A program made the translations under genes and the position numbers. This document shows, piece after piece, positions 1 through 9,960 of a stretch of DNA of 64,000 nucleotides. The DNA lies in the NCBI GenBank assembly GCA_011033025.1, contig WFMF01000148.1, positions 310,001 to 374,000 of the forward strand, read 5' to 3'. The notes below the pieces were generated by a model that was given only the letters and a program-made list of their open reading frames with translations, was not told the DNA's origin and searched no databases. Source of the stretch: Beroe forskalii (taxonomy: Eukaryota; Ctenophora; Nuda; Beroida; Beroidae). Within the stretch, counting starts at the first letter, position 1, and each line of letters starts with the position of its first letter.

Positions 1-215
1 CAAAAAACAAATAAAACAAATAAAACAAAAAATACAAAAAAATACAAAAAACATAAAAAAACAAAAAAAAACAAATAAACAAAAAACAAAAAGTTACAAA
101 AACATAAAAACATAAAAACAAAAAAATAAATAAAAACAAAAATACAATAAAAACAAAAATACAAAAACAAAAACATAAAAACCAAAAATATGAAAACCAA
201 AAAATATGAAAGGGA
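1..215. repeat. A-rich low-complexity tract
   Basis: Runs of A broken by single C or T residues (AAACAAATAAAAC-like words). It is the approximate reverse complement in style of the T-rich tract at 2611-2860. No coding potential. Confidence 0.9.
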
Positions 216-229
216 ATTTGGTTTGTTCC

Positions 230-690
230 CATTTTGCTGCTGTGGTGTCGTCTTCAAAATCGAGTGAAACCACTCTAATAAAGTATTTTGCGATAGAACG
301 CTATTTTTCCTACTCTGAACATCTGTAACTCAGAGAGTTTTCGCCAGATTGTGTTTACTTCGATACACATTGCTTTTAGACCTAGAGATTTAGCAATAGA
401 GGAGTTCTCAATTTAAGGCGATCGGTCGAAAATTTTGTCGCAGGAGGCTTCTAAAAATGTAACTAAAAATTTTTGAAATTACGTTTAAGACCGAAAATTT
501 AGAATGTAGCCCTATTCGGTGATATAATGACGAAGTGATAATGGTTTCTCAATTATGCCTCAATAAATAGGAATGTCTCAATAAATAGGAATGAGAAATC
601 TACGATGAAATTGTGAAGCACGTAAGTTCACGTGGATGTTTTCTAGAAATTAGGGGATTTCAAGAAATTTATATTTGCACTAGCAGGCCC
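230..690 (+). repeat. Dispersed repeat R1, partial copy
   Basis: Matches part of the larger R1 copy at 43560-43970. Shared landmarks, in the same order, are a segment reading AAATCGAGTGAAACCACT, a CTCAGAGAGTTTTCGCC-like segment, and the block CACGTAAGTTCACGTGGA followed by TAGAAATTAGGGGATTT. No reading frame is conserved between copies, so this is a non-coding interspersed repeat of unknown class. Confidence 0.75.
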
Positions 691-703
691 GTTGGGCCTG
701 CTA
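681..703. repeat. Short perfect hairpin
   Basis: TAGCAGGCCC, a 3-nt loop, then GGGCCTGCTA: a perfect 10-bp inverted repeat at the start of the first unit of the following tandem repeat. Its left half recurs at 1484-1500 at the start of the second unit. Confidence 0.85.
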
Positions 704-2295
704 GAATAATATGTAAATGATGGACCTGCTAGAATAATATATAAATGGATACATAGCTCACTCGGCGACACCTCTTTTGCAAATTTTGAAAAAAGAACGG
801 AATATTAAACCTTGTGTAGCAATCCAATTATTAACTTAAACGAAATAATGAATTTTATGAAGGAGCAGAGTGCAAAAGTAGTTCGGTCAATCTTAGTCAA
901 AGCTAAAACCATGTGCGTTTTGTTCCGTGTTGATTGCAAGAGGATGTTTATTCTGATAACTGATATTGATTCTCAGACTGACTTACTGTCATTGGACAAC
1001 TTTGTTATGAATATGATCACATTGATCCAGGCCAGGAATGGTCTTCTTAATCTGCTAATTTATCCGACTCGGTTAAATAGAACTTTTGTAAACCTTCAAT
1101 TGATCTTTACGGCTAATTTAAAACTACATTTACGCCAACCGAGCATTGATTATCGGCCGACCTCTACCGCAGTTCTTTTGAAAACCATCTATCTGGATTA
1201 TATTCGAGTTATGTCCATCTTGAGATCTTGAATTTGAAGTAAAAAAGAATGTCAAATGTTCAAAACTGCAGCACAACATTTAACAGTAGTAGCGTAATAG
1301 AAAGCACTCTCAAAAGAACTGATTATCATCTGCACGTGCGAAAATTGTTTTCCATAGCAACGGCGCCTCATTTCTCCCTTTTGCCTTTGTTTCTCTTGAT
1401 ATTTACTTGGCAAGCTCAATTTAATGGTGTGCGCCCGCACAGACAAACATTATTCACGTGTGAATTCATTTTATGTTAAAGACTAGCAGGCCCGTTGGGA
1501 CATGCATTGGGGCTGCAAAAACGCATCTCACTCGGTGCTGCTACACAGCACCTCTTTTGAAAATTTTCAACGCTTCCATTCAAAGTGATTGGATACTTTT
1601 TACCAATTTACTGCATCAAAAAATTTCAATTAGAACAAAAAGTTATGAGCAATTTTATGAAGGAGCAGAGTGAAAAGTAGTCCTTAGGCTAATCTTAATC
1701 GTGCTAAATCATCAGAGTTTTTTCGTCCGTTTTGATTGCAAGATGATTTTAATTCTGACAATTTTTTTTCATACTGACATTGGACAATTTCGTTTTTTTT
1801 CTTTGATCCAGGCGAGGACTGTCCTGCGTAATCTGCTCCGCCTTTGCCCTTTATTCGACTCGATTATATTGTACACTTTCGTGAACCTTAGGATGCTCTA
1901 AAGGGCAAATTTCATAACTAACAGTCATCACAGACTCAGCTTTGATTATCGACAATCCTTTTGCCAGAGTTTTATGAAAACAATATATCTGAAATATCTT
2001 CCGTTATTCAAGTTATGCCCATGATTCTCCATCTTGAGATCTTGAATTTGAAGTTAAGGAAACGTCAAAAATTTTCGAAAAACTACAGCACAGTCGTAGC
2101 ACTGCATTCAACAGTATAAGCGTAATAGAAAGCACTCGCATAGAACTGATCATAATCTGCAGGTGTAAAAATTGGTTTCCATAGCAACAGCGCGACTTAG
2201 CCCAACTTAGCCTTCGTTTCTCTTGATATTTTCTTGGCAAGCTCAAATTTAAACTGTGCGCCCGCACAAACAGACAAAATTCACGTGCCATCTCC
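684..2295 (+). repeat. Divergent two-copy tandem repeat (about 0.8-kb unit)
   Basis: Two diverged units, about 684-1484 and 1485-2295. Both begin near TAGCAGGCCCGTTGGG. Both contain the segments GAAGGAGCAGAGTG, TTGATTGCAAGA and CATCTTGAGATCTTGAATTT, and both end in a CGCCCGCACA-containing stretch followed by TTCACGTG. Open frames in the units (for example 812-1231) differ between copies through indels and stops, so they are not supported as genes. Confidence 0.8.
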
Positions 2296-2610
2296 AAATT
2301 ATATATAAGATAGGTCATTCGACTTGATTACATTGAAACAAGTTCAGATGCGATAGAAACACGTAAATTTGATGTCAGTTTCTGTATTTCAGCCGTTGAG
2401 TTCACGTCGATGAGTTGAAGGAATTGATAAGAAATACGTGACCAATGTTGTTTGTTCCGAGTTAGAATAAGGTTTGGTTATGTGGGCTCAAACTGACAAT
2501 GAACTACAAAATGAATGTGAAAATGGATTTTCCACACTCAATTCAGCAGAAGGTTACTACGCAAACCTTAATAACTTGATGTATCAATAGTATTATATTT
2601 ACTCTTTTAT

Positions 2611-2792
2611 TTGTTTTTCAATCTATTTTGTAATTTTTGTATTTTTGTATTTCATGTTTTTTGTTTTTTATGTTTTTGTTTTTTGTATTTTTTGTTTTTT
2701 ATGTTTTTTTTGTTTTTTTGTTTTGTTTTTTATGTTTTGTATTTTTTTGTATTTTTTGTTTTTTTTTTTGTTTTTTTTTTGTTTTGTATTTT

Positions 2793-2823
<31 letters not shown>

Positions 2824-2900
2824 TTTTTTTTTTTTTTGTTTTTTTGTTTAAAGGTAAATGTTTTTTTGAAAAAAAAAAACAAAAAAAACAAAAAATATGT
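2611..2900. repeat. T-rich low-complexity tract ending in an A run
   Basis: TTTTGT words, pure T runs, then a run of A from about 2869. Apparent Phe-rich frames here are compositional. The flanks 2296-2610 and 2901-3680 show nothing I can assign. Confidence 0.9.
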
Positions 2901-3683
2901 CGGCCACCCCCCAAAAGAGAAGCTTTTAAATAACTTAATAGAGTAATAGCGTCGTTAGCTGTGGGCGTAATCATGTAAGGGGGTTTTTGAAATGTGATGA
3001 TGGGGTCAGATGTCGGGAGTGTCAGAAGTGAGGAGAATGGGGTCATTTGTCTGTGACGAGATGAGTGAATGCGATGTGGTTTGAGCTACCTAAGCTCCAT
3101 GATTTCACCGCATCACTGAATTTGAGTTCGGTTTTTTGCTGGTGTCATTCGTCCTATGAATTATTTGATTAATTGCCAATGCCAAGCCATTAAATATTTC
3201 GATCAAATCTTTGTTAATTCCACCGTTTTTGTGACAATATTAACGTTTCAGCTCATATATCAATATGCCCCCTTGAAGCAGACAAGGGAGGAAACTCTGA
3301 CAATTATTCAGACGCTTCTCACTCAACGAGGTTTGTATTTTTATGTTTTTAGTTAGGCTACTATACTAGTAGGGCCCGGGGACGTCCTCCAGTCGCCACA
3401 AAATATGTCCGTCTTCTGCCATTTGTATTATATTTATATCATAATCTTTACGCACATAAGGCCGGTTGATTTAGGTCAAATGAAAGTTATACGACTTGGC
3501 TTATACCTGCAGTGCTAATTTCCCTTGGTTATTGATTATGATCTAAATCATCATTTTTGACCGATATTTTGGTCTTAAAGAATAAATTTGGGTCTTTGTT
3601 ACTATATTTGGATCTAATTGGGTATAATTAGATTTGGGACTTTAAATTTCACTTAACCTTTTTTTTTTCTTTTTTTTGGTGCA

Positions 3684-3960
3684 ATGTTCACTGACTACCT
3701 CCCCCGCCACGCGTGGAGAGGTGGCAGCTCTCCATAGCAAAGAGCTCTGCTGGAACCCACCTGGCATGCACTACTAGTTTGACTAGTACCCCTTACCTGG
3801 GATGCCAGATGATAGCATCTTTACAGATGCCAATTGAGTCGGGGGCGCCCCTCCGAAGATTCGCTTTACCTTATCATGACGCTTCACAATCACATGTCAA
3901 TGACCAGTCGACCGATGCACCAAAAATACCATAAACGTTCAAAATCGCTCATGATAAGAG
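3684..3960. other. GC-richer block of unknown nature
   Basis: A stretch with several self-complementary words (CTACTAGTTTGACTAGTA; CATCTTTACAGATG). It contrasts in composition with the surrounding AT-rich DNA. It could be a short retroposon, but I see no tRNA-like boxes, clear ends or target duplication. Confidence 0.3.
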
Positions 3961-4009
3961 TTAAAAAAATGATCAGGAAGTGGTTAGTAGAGGTTCAACT
4001 GTCACCAGG

Positions 4010-4135
4010 CCACCAGGGGTCAGCAGGAGGTCAGTAGTTGGTCAGTAGGGGTTCACCAGGGGGTCAGCATGGTTTCACCAGGGAGTCAGTAGGGATTAAT
4101 AGGGGGTCAGCAGGGGGTCAGTATAGGGGGTCATT
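4010..4135 (+). repeat. Imperfect minisatellite, GGTCAGYAGGGG-like
   Basis: About ten imperfect units of the words GGTCAGTAGGGG and TTCACCAGGG. The following 4140-5155 contains a TAAA microsatellite (about 4372-4395) and a CTGTCTGTCCGG pair, and otherwise nothing I can assign. Confidence 0.75.
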
Positions 4136-5155
4136 GGTTTACTTTCATACGACCCATTTTATAGCATAAGATCCTTGACTCGATTTTGGTCCATGAGGCC
4201 GGTTTAAAAGGATTGGTTAACAAAGAAGCCAATAAGGCCAACTATAGGTATGTACTATGTACTAGCAGGAAACTTTTTGTACATCACACGGTACCCAATC
4301 AAGCATCACTCCTCCAACTGATGTCTAAATACTGCATCTTACTACTTATAATTCTTCCTCATATATAAATATATAAATAAATAAATAAATAAATATATAT
4401 CTGTCTGTCCGGTTTATGATTTCTGTCTGTCCGGTGGCTTATATATAGCCACAGATTTTTCTGACACCACTCAGTACCCAATCAAGCATGCCGATTGCCA
4501 ATGATCGGAATGTTCATACCAGAGTACCAGTGACGTTTGACACCACCTGACATATAGACATCACATAGAGGAGTAGGCACACCCGATTAAAATATGACCT
4601 CATCACTGATAAGAACAACAGTAAGTTGCATTAAAGTGTACCAATTGCTGAAGCGAAAAAATTGTGAACGATGGCCGGAGGCCATGGGTTCTGCTAGTAC
4701 CTTTAAACGTCGATGGCATGAACATTCCCATCTTTGTCATGCGTGATTTAGATTGATGTCAGAAAAGTTTCCAAATTCCAGCTTTAACAAATGCAGTTTA
4801 TTTTGTTGATAAACAACATTTAATAATTGAGTTTGTGGTGTTGTCAGCTCCTAAGTCGATCATTTTCTGGGCACAAAAACTAAATCCGCGTTTTCACTTT
4901 CAGAAGATGGCGAAGAAATGACACGGTTGTCACCGGTTTTAGCAGCGCTTCTGCTTTCCAAGCACGAAGAAATTCTCCGAGGAAACCGAAACTGGTGATC
5001 TTCATTAGTTCGCTAATCAAATGATAATTCTAGTTAGTAAACTGATAGTGTTTTAGAGATAGAAATAGAAATTATACACACAATGTCAGCTCACAGAACT
5101 GCAATGTCAGGCAATAACCATATGAAATCATAGATCCATAAGTCCTGGTTATACT

Positions 5156-5916
5156 GGCTATAAACCCGGTGAACTTGAGTTTATATGAAGTCGCCACTCA
5201 CTTCAGTGAACTTCATATGAATGCGTTCAACAGTTCACTAAATCAGGAGTTCATTCAAATAAAGATTTAATGGACGCAGTCATTTATATGAATGAATTCC
5301 GGATGAACTTCAAGTTCATATGAACTTCATAATATGAATTCGTATGAATTCAATAAAAGCAGATGAAATAGTTCACCAAATTTTAATGAACTGAGAAGCA
5401 TTGGAATCCATATTAATTCAACGCGGACTTCAGTTCACCTTAATTCATATTATGAACTAACTAGTTTCCTCTAGAATTTGAAACTGAAAGTTCATCTCGC
5501 GGACTCGAGATCAGTGAACTTCATATGAATTCGGCGGGGTTCAGTGGAGATCGAAGAAGTCCGTGGCGAAGTCACTTATAGCTATATTCAACTTTCTCAG
5601 TACTTGACGAAATGTGAGCTGAAAGGAGTAGGCCATGAGTTCACAGGTGTATGTTAATGTTATTTTTATGAGTTGATTGGGTACCGTGATCTGATGCGTG
5701 AGAGAGGGCACCTCATCAGGGCACAGGACAATCCATATGAATTCATATTGAGTTCATTAATATAAAAATTAATTGAACTGATTCATATGAATTCATTTGA
5801 ATTCATATGAAGTGCGTGGCGACTTCATATGAAGTCATATGAAGTGAGCGCCGACTTCAAATTCAATTAATTAATTAGTCAACTTCATATAAGTCAAGTT
5901 CATCCGGTATATAGCC
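5156..5916. mobile_element. Inverted-repeat element made of TTCATATGAA words
   Basis: The ends form an imperfect terminal inverted repeat. GGCTATAAACCCGGTGAACT begins the left end, and the complement of the right end begins GGCTATATACCGGATGAACT; 20 of the first 23 positions agree. The interior is packed with the self-complementary word TTCATATGAA and variants (GAATTC, AGTTCA, TGAACT), so the whole element can fold. No coding frame. I could not identify a convincing target duplication. Most likely a non-autonomous DNA element or foldback element. Confidence 0.65.
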
Positions 5917-5957
5917 CTAAGACTTTTTTTTATATTGAGAACTTTCAAAATATATTG

Positions 5958-6898
5958 GGCGAAAGTGTCATACAGAGTAGCACATATCACCAATGGCGCC
6001 ATTGGTGCCAATGGTGCCACTAAATGGCATCAATGGATCTCCATTGGTACCAATGGTGATTGCTGAAATGGCACCAATGGTGCACCCTATCTCCATTGGT
6101 ACCATTGGCGATCACCATTGGTACCATTGGCGATCGCCATTGGATACCAATGGTACCATTTAAATGGTGCCAATGGCGCCATTAAACGATACTTCGGATA
6201 TAGTCGAGATCACCATTGGAGGGTAGAATCACCAATGGTGCCATTGGCGACAATGATGCCATTGGTGCCAATGGCACCATTAAAATGGCACCAATGGTGC
6301 CATTGGCACCAATGGCATCATTGTCGCCAATGGCACCATTGGCACCATTGGTGCCTTTCAAATAGCGACAATAATGCCATTGGCGCCAATGGCATCATTG
6401 TCGCCAATGGCTCCATTGGCACCATTTAAAGGGCACTAATGGTGCCATTGGCGACAATGATGCCATTGGTGCCAATGGCACCATTGGTGCCATTTTAATG
6501 GTGCTATTGGCACCAATGGCATCATTGTCGCCAATGGCAGCATTGGTGCCATTGGTGATTCTACCCTCCAATGGTGATCTCGACTTAAGTATCCGAAGTA
6601 TCGCTTCTTAATGGCGCCATTGGCACCATTTAAATGGTACCATTGGTATCCAATGGCGATCGCCAATGGTACCAATGGTGATCGCCAATGGAGATAGGGT
6701 GCACCATTGGTGCCATTTCAGCAATCACCATTGGTATCAATGGAGATCCATTGGTGCCATTTAGTTGCCCTAACCAGGACCCTGGTTACGCGCACGGAGT
6801 GCGCGGCGCGGCAAGCGCTAAACCCTGGTTAGGGGAACCATTTAGTGGCACCAATGGCGCCATTGGTGATATGTGCTACTCTGTATGACACTTTCGCC
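5958..6898. mobile_element. Foldback DNA transposon with 8-bp target duplication
   Basis: The termini are perfect inverted repeats starting GGCGAAAGTGTCATACAGAG and continuing for about 50 bp, after which the arms stay near-identical almost to the centre (about 6395). The element is flanked by the direct repeat ATATATTG (5950-5957 and 6899-6906), a clean 8-bp target-site duplication. The interior consists of self-complementary words built on CCATTGG, TTGGCGCCAA and TTGGTGCC. The two frames 6118-6429 (+) and 6436-6675 (-) give nearly the same peptide, as expected of a palindrome, and are not genes. The 8-bp duplication is typical of the hAT superfamily. The right arm is interrupted by a 73-bp MITE. 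Confidence 0.88.
6765..6837. mobile_element. 73-bp MITE (family 2) nested in the foldback element
   Basis: Ends are TTGCCCTAACCAGG and CCTGGTTAGGGGAA. It is flanked by CCATTTAG on both sides (6757-6764 and 6838-6845), an exact 8-bp target duplication. The opposite arm of the host foldback element carries the uninterrupted sequence with a single copy of that octamer (in complement near 6010), which serves as an empty site. Another family member is at 7754-7838. Confidence 0.9.
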
Positions 6899-7057
6899 AT
6901 ATATTGAAAACCATTTTGCAATATTGGTGTTTTACTGTTGGCAAACCAACATTATCAAATTCAACATTTTTACCTTATGTTCTTTTGAAATTTTTAAATC
7001 CTAATATTTTAATTTCTGAAAAAATTACTCCTCATTATTGAATTTGATTATACTTCT

Positions 7058-7310
7058 TTTGACTGGCGCGGGCGAGAGCTCAAAGTGACGTCCAAAAGTG
7101 GAACGTTGCGCCGCTTGCTAAACACGTATATCCCTGTGTGGCTCGCGCGGCGCGCTTCCCCAGCACAGGTGCAGTGACAGGGAAGTGTGTCCCGTAGGGA
7201 AGCGCTGCGCGCGTACACACACCTATGCGGGCTTAGGAACGCCGCGCGCGTGCACACACCTATGCGGGCTTAGGAATTGCGCCGCGCGCGAGGGTAGGGT
7301 AACATCCCTT
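7058..7310. mobile_element. GC-rich small element (family 4), interrupted
   Basis: The outer parts (GACTGGCGCGGGCGAGAGCT through GGAACGTTGCGCCGC, then GCGCGAGGGTAGGGTAACAT) match, in complement, an uninterrupted copy at 54133-54207. The interruption is the family-1 element 7115-7276. Non-coding. Confidence 0.75.
7115..7276. mobile_element. MITE family 1 with 9-bp target duplication
   Basis: Starts TTGCTAAACACG and ends CGGGCTTAGGAA. It is flanked by TTGCGCCGC at 7106-7114 and 7277-7285, an exact 9-bp duplication inside the family-4 element. Its right end segment (CACACACCTATGCGGGCTTA) is present twice, so the copy carries an internal duplication or a second partial insertion. A 93-bp relative with its own 9-bp duplication is at 38647-38739. 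Confidence 0.85.
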
Positions 7311-7605
7311 GAAAGCCCGCATGGGTGTGTGTACGCGCCGCGCGCTTCCCTACTCTTGAGGAAGCGCGCAACGCAAAGAGGTTCCTAAGTCCACCTAGTT
7401 GTGTGTACGCGCCGCTTGTCAGACGTTGTCTGACCTCTTCGCGATCGCCTTCGGCGGGCGCGCGCCGAATACAACGTCTGACAACGCGCCGCGCACTTCC
7501 CTGTTCTGAGGAAGCGCGACGATAACAGGGGTATACGTCGCGTGTTTAGCAAGTGCTGAGGAAGCGCAACGCAAACAGAAATAAACGTGATTAGTTTTTC
7601 ACTGC
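7310..7605. mobile_element. Overlapping family-1 MITE copies
   Basis: An outer degenerate copy (about 7310-7605) is split by another copy at 7382-7552 (TTCCTAAGTCC to GTGTTTAGCAA). The segment TGAGGAAGCGC plus AACGCAAA occurs on both sides of the inner copy, as a longer direct repeat rather than a clean 9-bp duplication. The inner copy is itself interrupted by the family-3 element at 7416-7484. Confidence 0.65.
7416..7484. mobile_element. 69-bp MITE family 3, 8-bp target duplication
   Basis: Ends TTGTCAGACGTTG and CAACGTCTGACAA are inverted repeats, with a TTCGGCGGGCGCGCGCCGAA core. It is flanked by CGCGCCGC at 7408-7415 and 7485-7492, exactly 8 bp. A second copy of the same length lies at 60811-60879. 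Confidence 0.88.
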
Positions 7606-7630
7606 GACACTCTCTCGTAGCTCTTAAATA

Positions 7631-7872
7631 TTGTCAGACGTTGTCTGACCCCTTAGCCTTCGGCGGGCGCGCGCTGACGCCAGCCGCGAAGCGGTTCCTA
7701 AGCCCGCATAGGTGTGTGTACGCGCCGCGCGCGCGGCGCTGATTCTCGAGAGGTTCCCCTAACCAGGGGTGGTTTAGCGCTTGCCGCGGCGCCGCGCCGC
7801 GCACTCTGTGCGCGTAACCAGGGCCCTGGTTAGGGCAATCGAGAGGGTCTGTCAACGTCAGACATGTCTGAC
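7631..7872. mobile_element. Family-3 MITE enlarged by later insertions
   Basis: The left end TTGTCAGACGTTGTCTGACC starts at 7631 and a right-end-like CATGTCTGAC ends near 7872. The flanks CTTAAATA (7623-7630) and TTTAAATA (7873-7880) match at 7 of 8 positions. The interior holds a partial family-1 end (TTCCTAAGCCCGCATAGG at about 7692) and the family-2 element at 7754-7838, so this is a multiply nested insertion. Confidence 0.6.
7754..7838. mobile_element. MITE family 2 with 8-bp target duplication
   Basis: TTCCCCTAACCAGG to CCTGGTTAGGGCAA, flanked by TCGAGAGG on both sides (7746-7753 and 7839-7846). It is the same family as 6765-6837 in opposite orientation. The centre is extremely CpG-rich (GCGGCGCCGCGCCGCGC). 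Confidence 0.88.
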
Positions 7873-7944
7873 TTTAAATATTGACTTTATGAAAAGCTAT
7901 GAATCATTTTCAGGATATCCGAGGAGCAGCCTCGGATTTAAAAT

Positions 7945-9262
7945 AGATTTTAATATAGAAAAGTGTAATATTTAATATAGAAAATAATATAGAAAAGTGT
8001 AAGGTCATGCACCTTAACTTCAATGATAATGGTCTGAACAACTATTTTCTCGATGGAAAATTACTTAGCTCTGTTTTAGAAGAGAAAGATCTAGGTATGT
8101 TTGTCACCTCTGATTTGAACTGGAAGCAAAACATTTATTCTTGTCTTAAAGCTGCCAACAGAACTATTGGATGGGTATCTAGAAATATTATTGAAAGAGA
8201 TCCTGGAATCCTATGTAGTATTTATAAGAGTATCATAAGACCTAAGTTAGAATACTGTGTTAACATCTGGAATCCAGTTGCTTGCCATGGTAACTGGTCA
8301 TTGATTTTGCAGCTGGAGGCAATTCAGCGTCGTTTTACCCGTTTGTGCAATGGCATTGGTATGTTACCCTACAGCAAGAGACTGGAAATCATGAAATTAA
8401 CTACTTTAGGAGAGCGGCGTATTCGTGGTGATTTGATAGAAACTTTTAAAATTTTGAATAATCAAGTTGATTATGGAAAGGACCTCTTCAAACTTAGTAG
8501 GTCTGGTCTCAACATCATTAGTAGAGGTAAGAATCGTAACCAGAACATTTGTAAATTGAGATCTGCATTCCTTCCTGAGCGAATTAGAAACTATTGGAAT
8601 AAGTTACCTGTCTATGTGAAGAACTCTAAGAATGTTAATGATTTCAAATATAATTTAGAAAGTTTCAAGAATGACAGTAAAATAAGCTCTGAACACAATT
8701 TCTGGGAAGTATCTGATTTGATAATTGATAAAATAGAAGGTTGTAACTACTTATATAACAAGGAAAAGTTTAATGAATTTCTAATGGATAATCCTTTTAT
8801 AGCAAAGAAGAAAGGAATTAATATCAGCAAAACCAAAGAATCAGCTTAAGTTATTTTTTTGTTATGTTCAATTTGCCCTGCAAACTAATCTGTTCTTATT
8901 TTTATATCAGGATTTTTAGTAATTTAGAATTCCAGTTGTTGTATTGTTTTATTTCTGCAGGTAAACGTTTTTAAAATTTTCATCACCTATTTCTCATTAA
9001 CATGTTTTTACCTTTGTTAGCATGTCCTGTTGCTATCTATTAATAGGTTTCAAAGCATTAACTAGCATTATGTTATCTGTAAATCAGCTTTTAATTTATT
9101 TATATTTGTAAATTGCATTTATTAATGTATTGTTTATTGTGAAAGCAACAAATGTGGGTGCCTAGACCTAAGGGTACTTTAAATTATTGACAAAATTTTC
9201 TCGAGACTGGGTTGAATATTCGAGTTGATATCATGTCAAAAATGTTATATTATATATTATAT
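7945..9262 (+). mobile_element. LINE copy A, 5'-truncated
   Basis: A 5'-truncated non-LTR retrotransposon that keeps only the end of the reverse transcriptase and the 3' UTR. The open frame 8007-8849 (280 codons) is the RT thumb/C-terminal region of a CR1/L2/jockey-like element, with the run of Arg, Gly-Asp-Leu-Ile and Phe-Lys-Ile residues usual there (GERRIRGDLIETFKILN). The 3' UTR ends near 9262 in TTATATTATATATTATAT. The left edge shows a partial local duplication: TTTAATATAGAAAAGTGTAA occurs at about 7950 and a variant precedes 8007. Coding and UTR parts are nearly identical to copy B (16229-17123 and 15812-16228, minus), so both are young members of one family. Confidence 0.88.
8007..8849 (+). 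CDS. LINE reverse transcriptase C-terminal fragment
   Basis: 280 residues, beginning downstream of the catalytic FADD box, which is absent here through 5' truncation. It carries the post-catalytic LGMFVTSDLNW motif near residue 29, the IIRPKLEYCVNIWNP motif near residue 72, and the terminal region ending in KKKGINISKTKESA. Without the endonuclease and RT core it cannot act alone. The frame is fully open and matches copy B closely, which indicates recent insertion. Confidence 0.85.
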   Translation: MHLNFNDNGLNNYFLDGKLLSSVLEEKDLGMFVTSDLNWKQNIYSCLKAANRTIGWVSRNIIERDPGILCSIYKSIIRPKLEYCVNIWNPVACHGNWSLILQLEAIQRRFTRLCNGIGMLPYSKRLEIMKLTTLGERRIRGDLIETFKILNNQVDYGKDLFKLSRSGLNIISRGKNRNQNICKLRSAFLPERIRNYWNKLPVYVKNSKNVNDFKYNLESFKNDSKISSEHNFWEVSDLIIDKIEGCNYLYNKEKFNEFLMDNPFIAKKKGINISKTKESA

Positions 9263-9960
9263 TAGCCTCAACACATCCTCAGTTAGTTAATTTAATGTGT
9301 TGTGTTGTATGTTATATTTCTTTTTTTATAATGGTACCTAGTATTGACACAATACAGATAATACAATATACATCCAGATATAAATTAAATACTTATTAAA
9401 AATGATATGACTTATAATTATTATAGGCTACAAATCATACTATCATGAACCATTCTTAAATTATTTGATTGTCTGTACCTATCTAAATCAACGAATTTAC
9501 CTAAATAAACATCATACACAATTGAGTATTTCGGTAATAGAATCCACAATTCGTCAATTCATCAGCAAATTCATTCTGAAAATAAACACTGTACCTATCT
9601 AAAGAATTCAAAACGAGAATCTTAATAACAATATTTAGTGTATCCGAAATAAATTATCTACCTCAGATACTAATATATAATTGGTGAAATTTGGTAGCAT
9701 TATGGGAAAAAAAATAAAAAAAATTTTTTTTTAACTTTTTTCTCATCCAGGAGCTCCCATACACTTTCATTCATGGTTTCACCTCAGCACTCTGTGCCCC
9801 CTGGTCACCTGTATCTTTACAGCTGCATTCTTGGTGGGCTCTTAGCCATAGACATCGACATCCTCAAATTTGATTGTAATTAGTAGTGTTGTTAAGTTGT
9901 TAAGTTTCAACAACAGCAACATTTACAACATTTAAAACATTATCAACAGTTCTTTGACTT
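9263..9960. other. AT-rich spacer, nothing assigned
   Basis: AT-rich sequence with short homopolymers near 9710-9735. I see no exon, repeat or structured RNA here that I can support. Confidence 0.5.

Noticed and set aside
812..1231. Open frame of 139 codons
   Set aside because: It has no ATG at its opening and lies in a diverged tandem repeat whose second copy does not keep the frame.
2611..3046. Long Phe-rich and Lys-rich frames on both strands
   Set aside because: Pure consequence of the T-run tract; composition, not coding.
6118..6675. Two mirror-image frames giving almost the same peptide
   Set aside because: They are the two arms of the foldback palindrome.
5140..6907. CRISPR-like array
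   Set aside because: Units are contiguous self-complementary words without constant repeats and unique spacers, and the host is eukaryotic.
7048..7855. Several Arg/Ala-rich frames in GC-rich DNA
   Set aside because: They run across MITE borders and target duplications; long open frames are expected at high GC.
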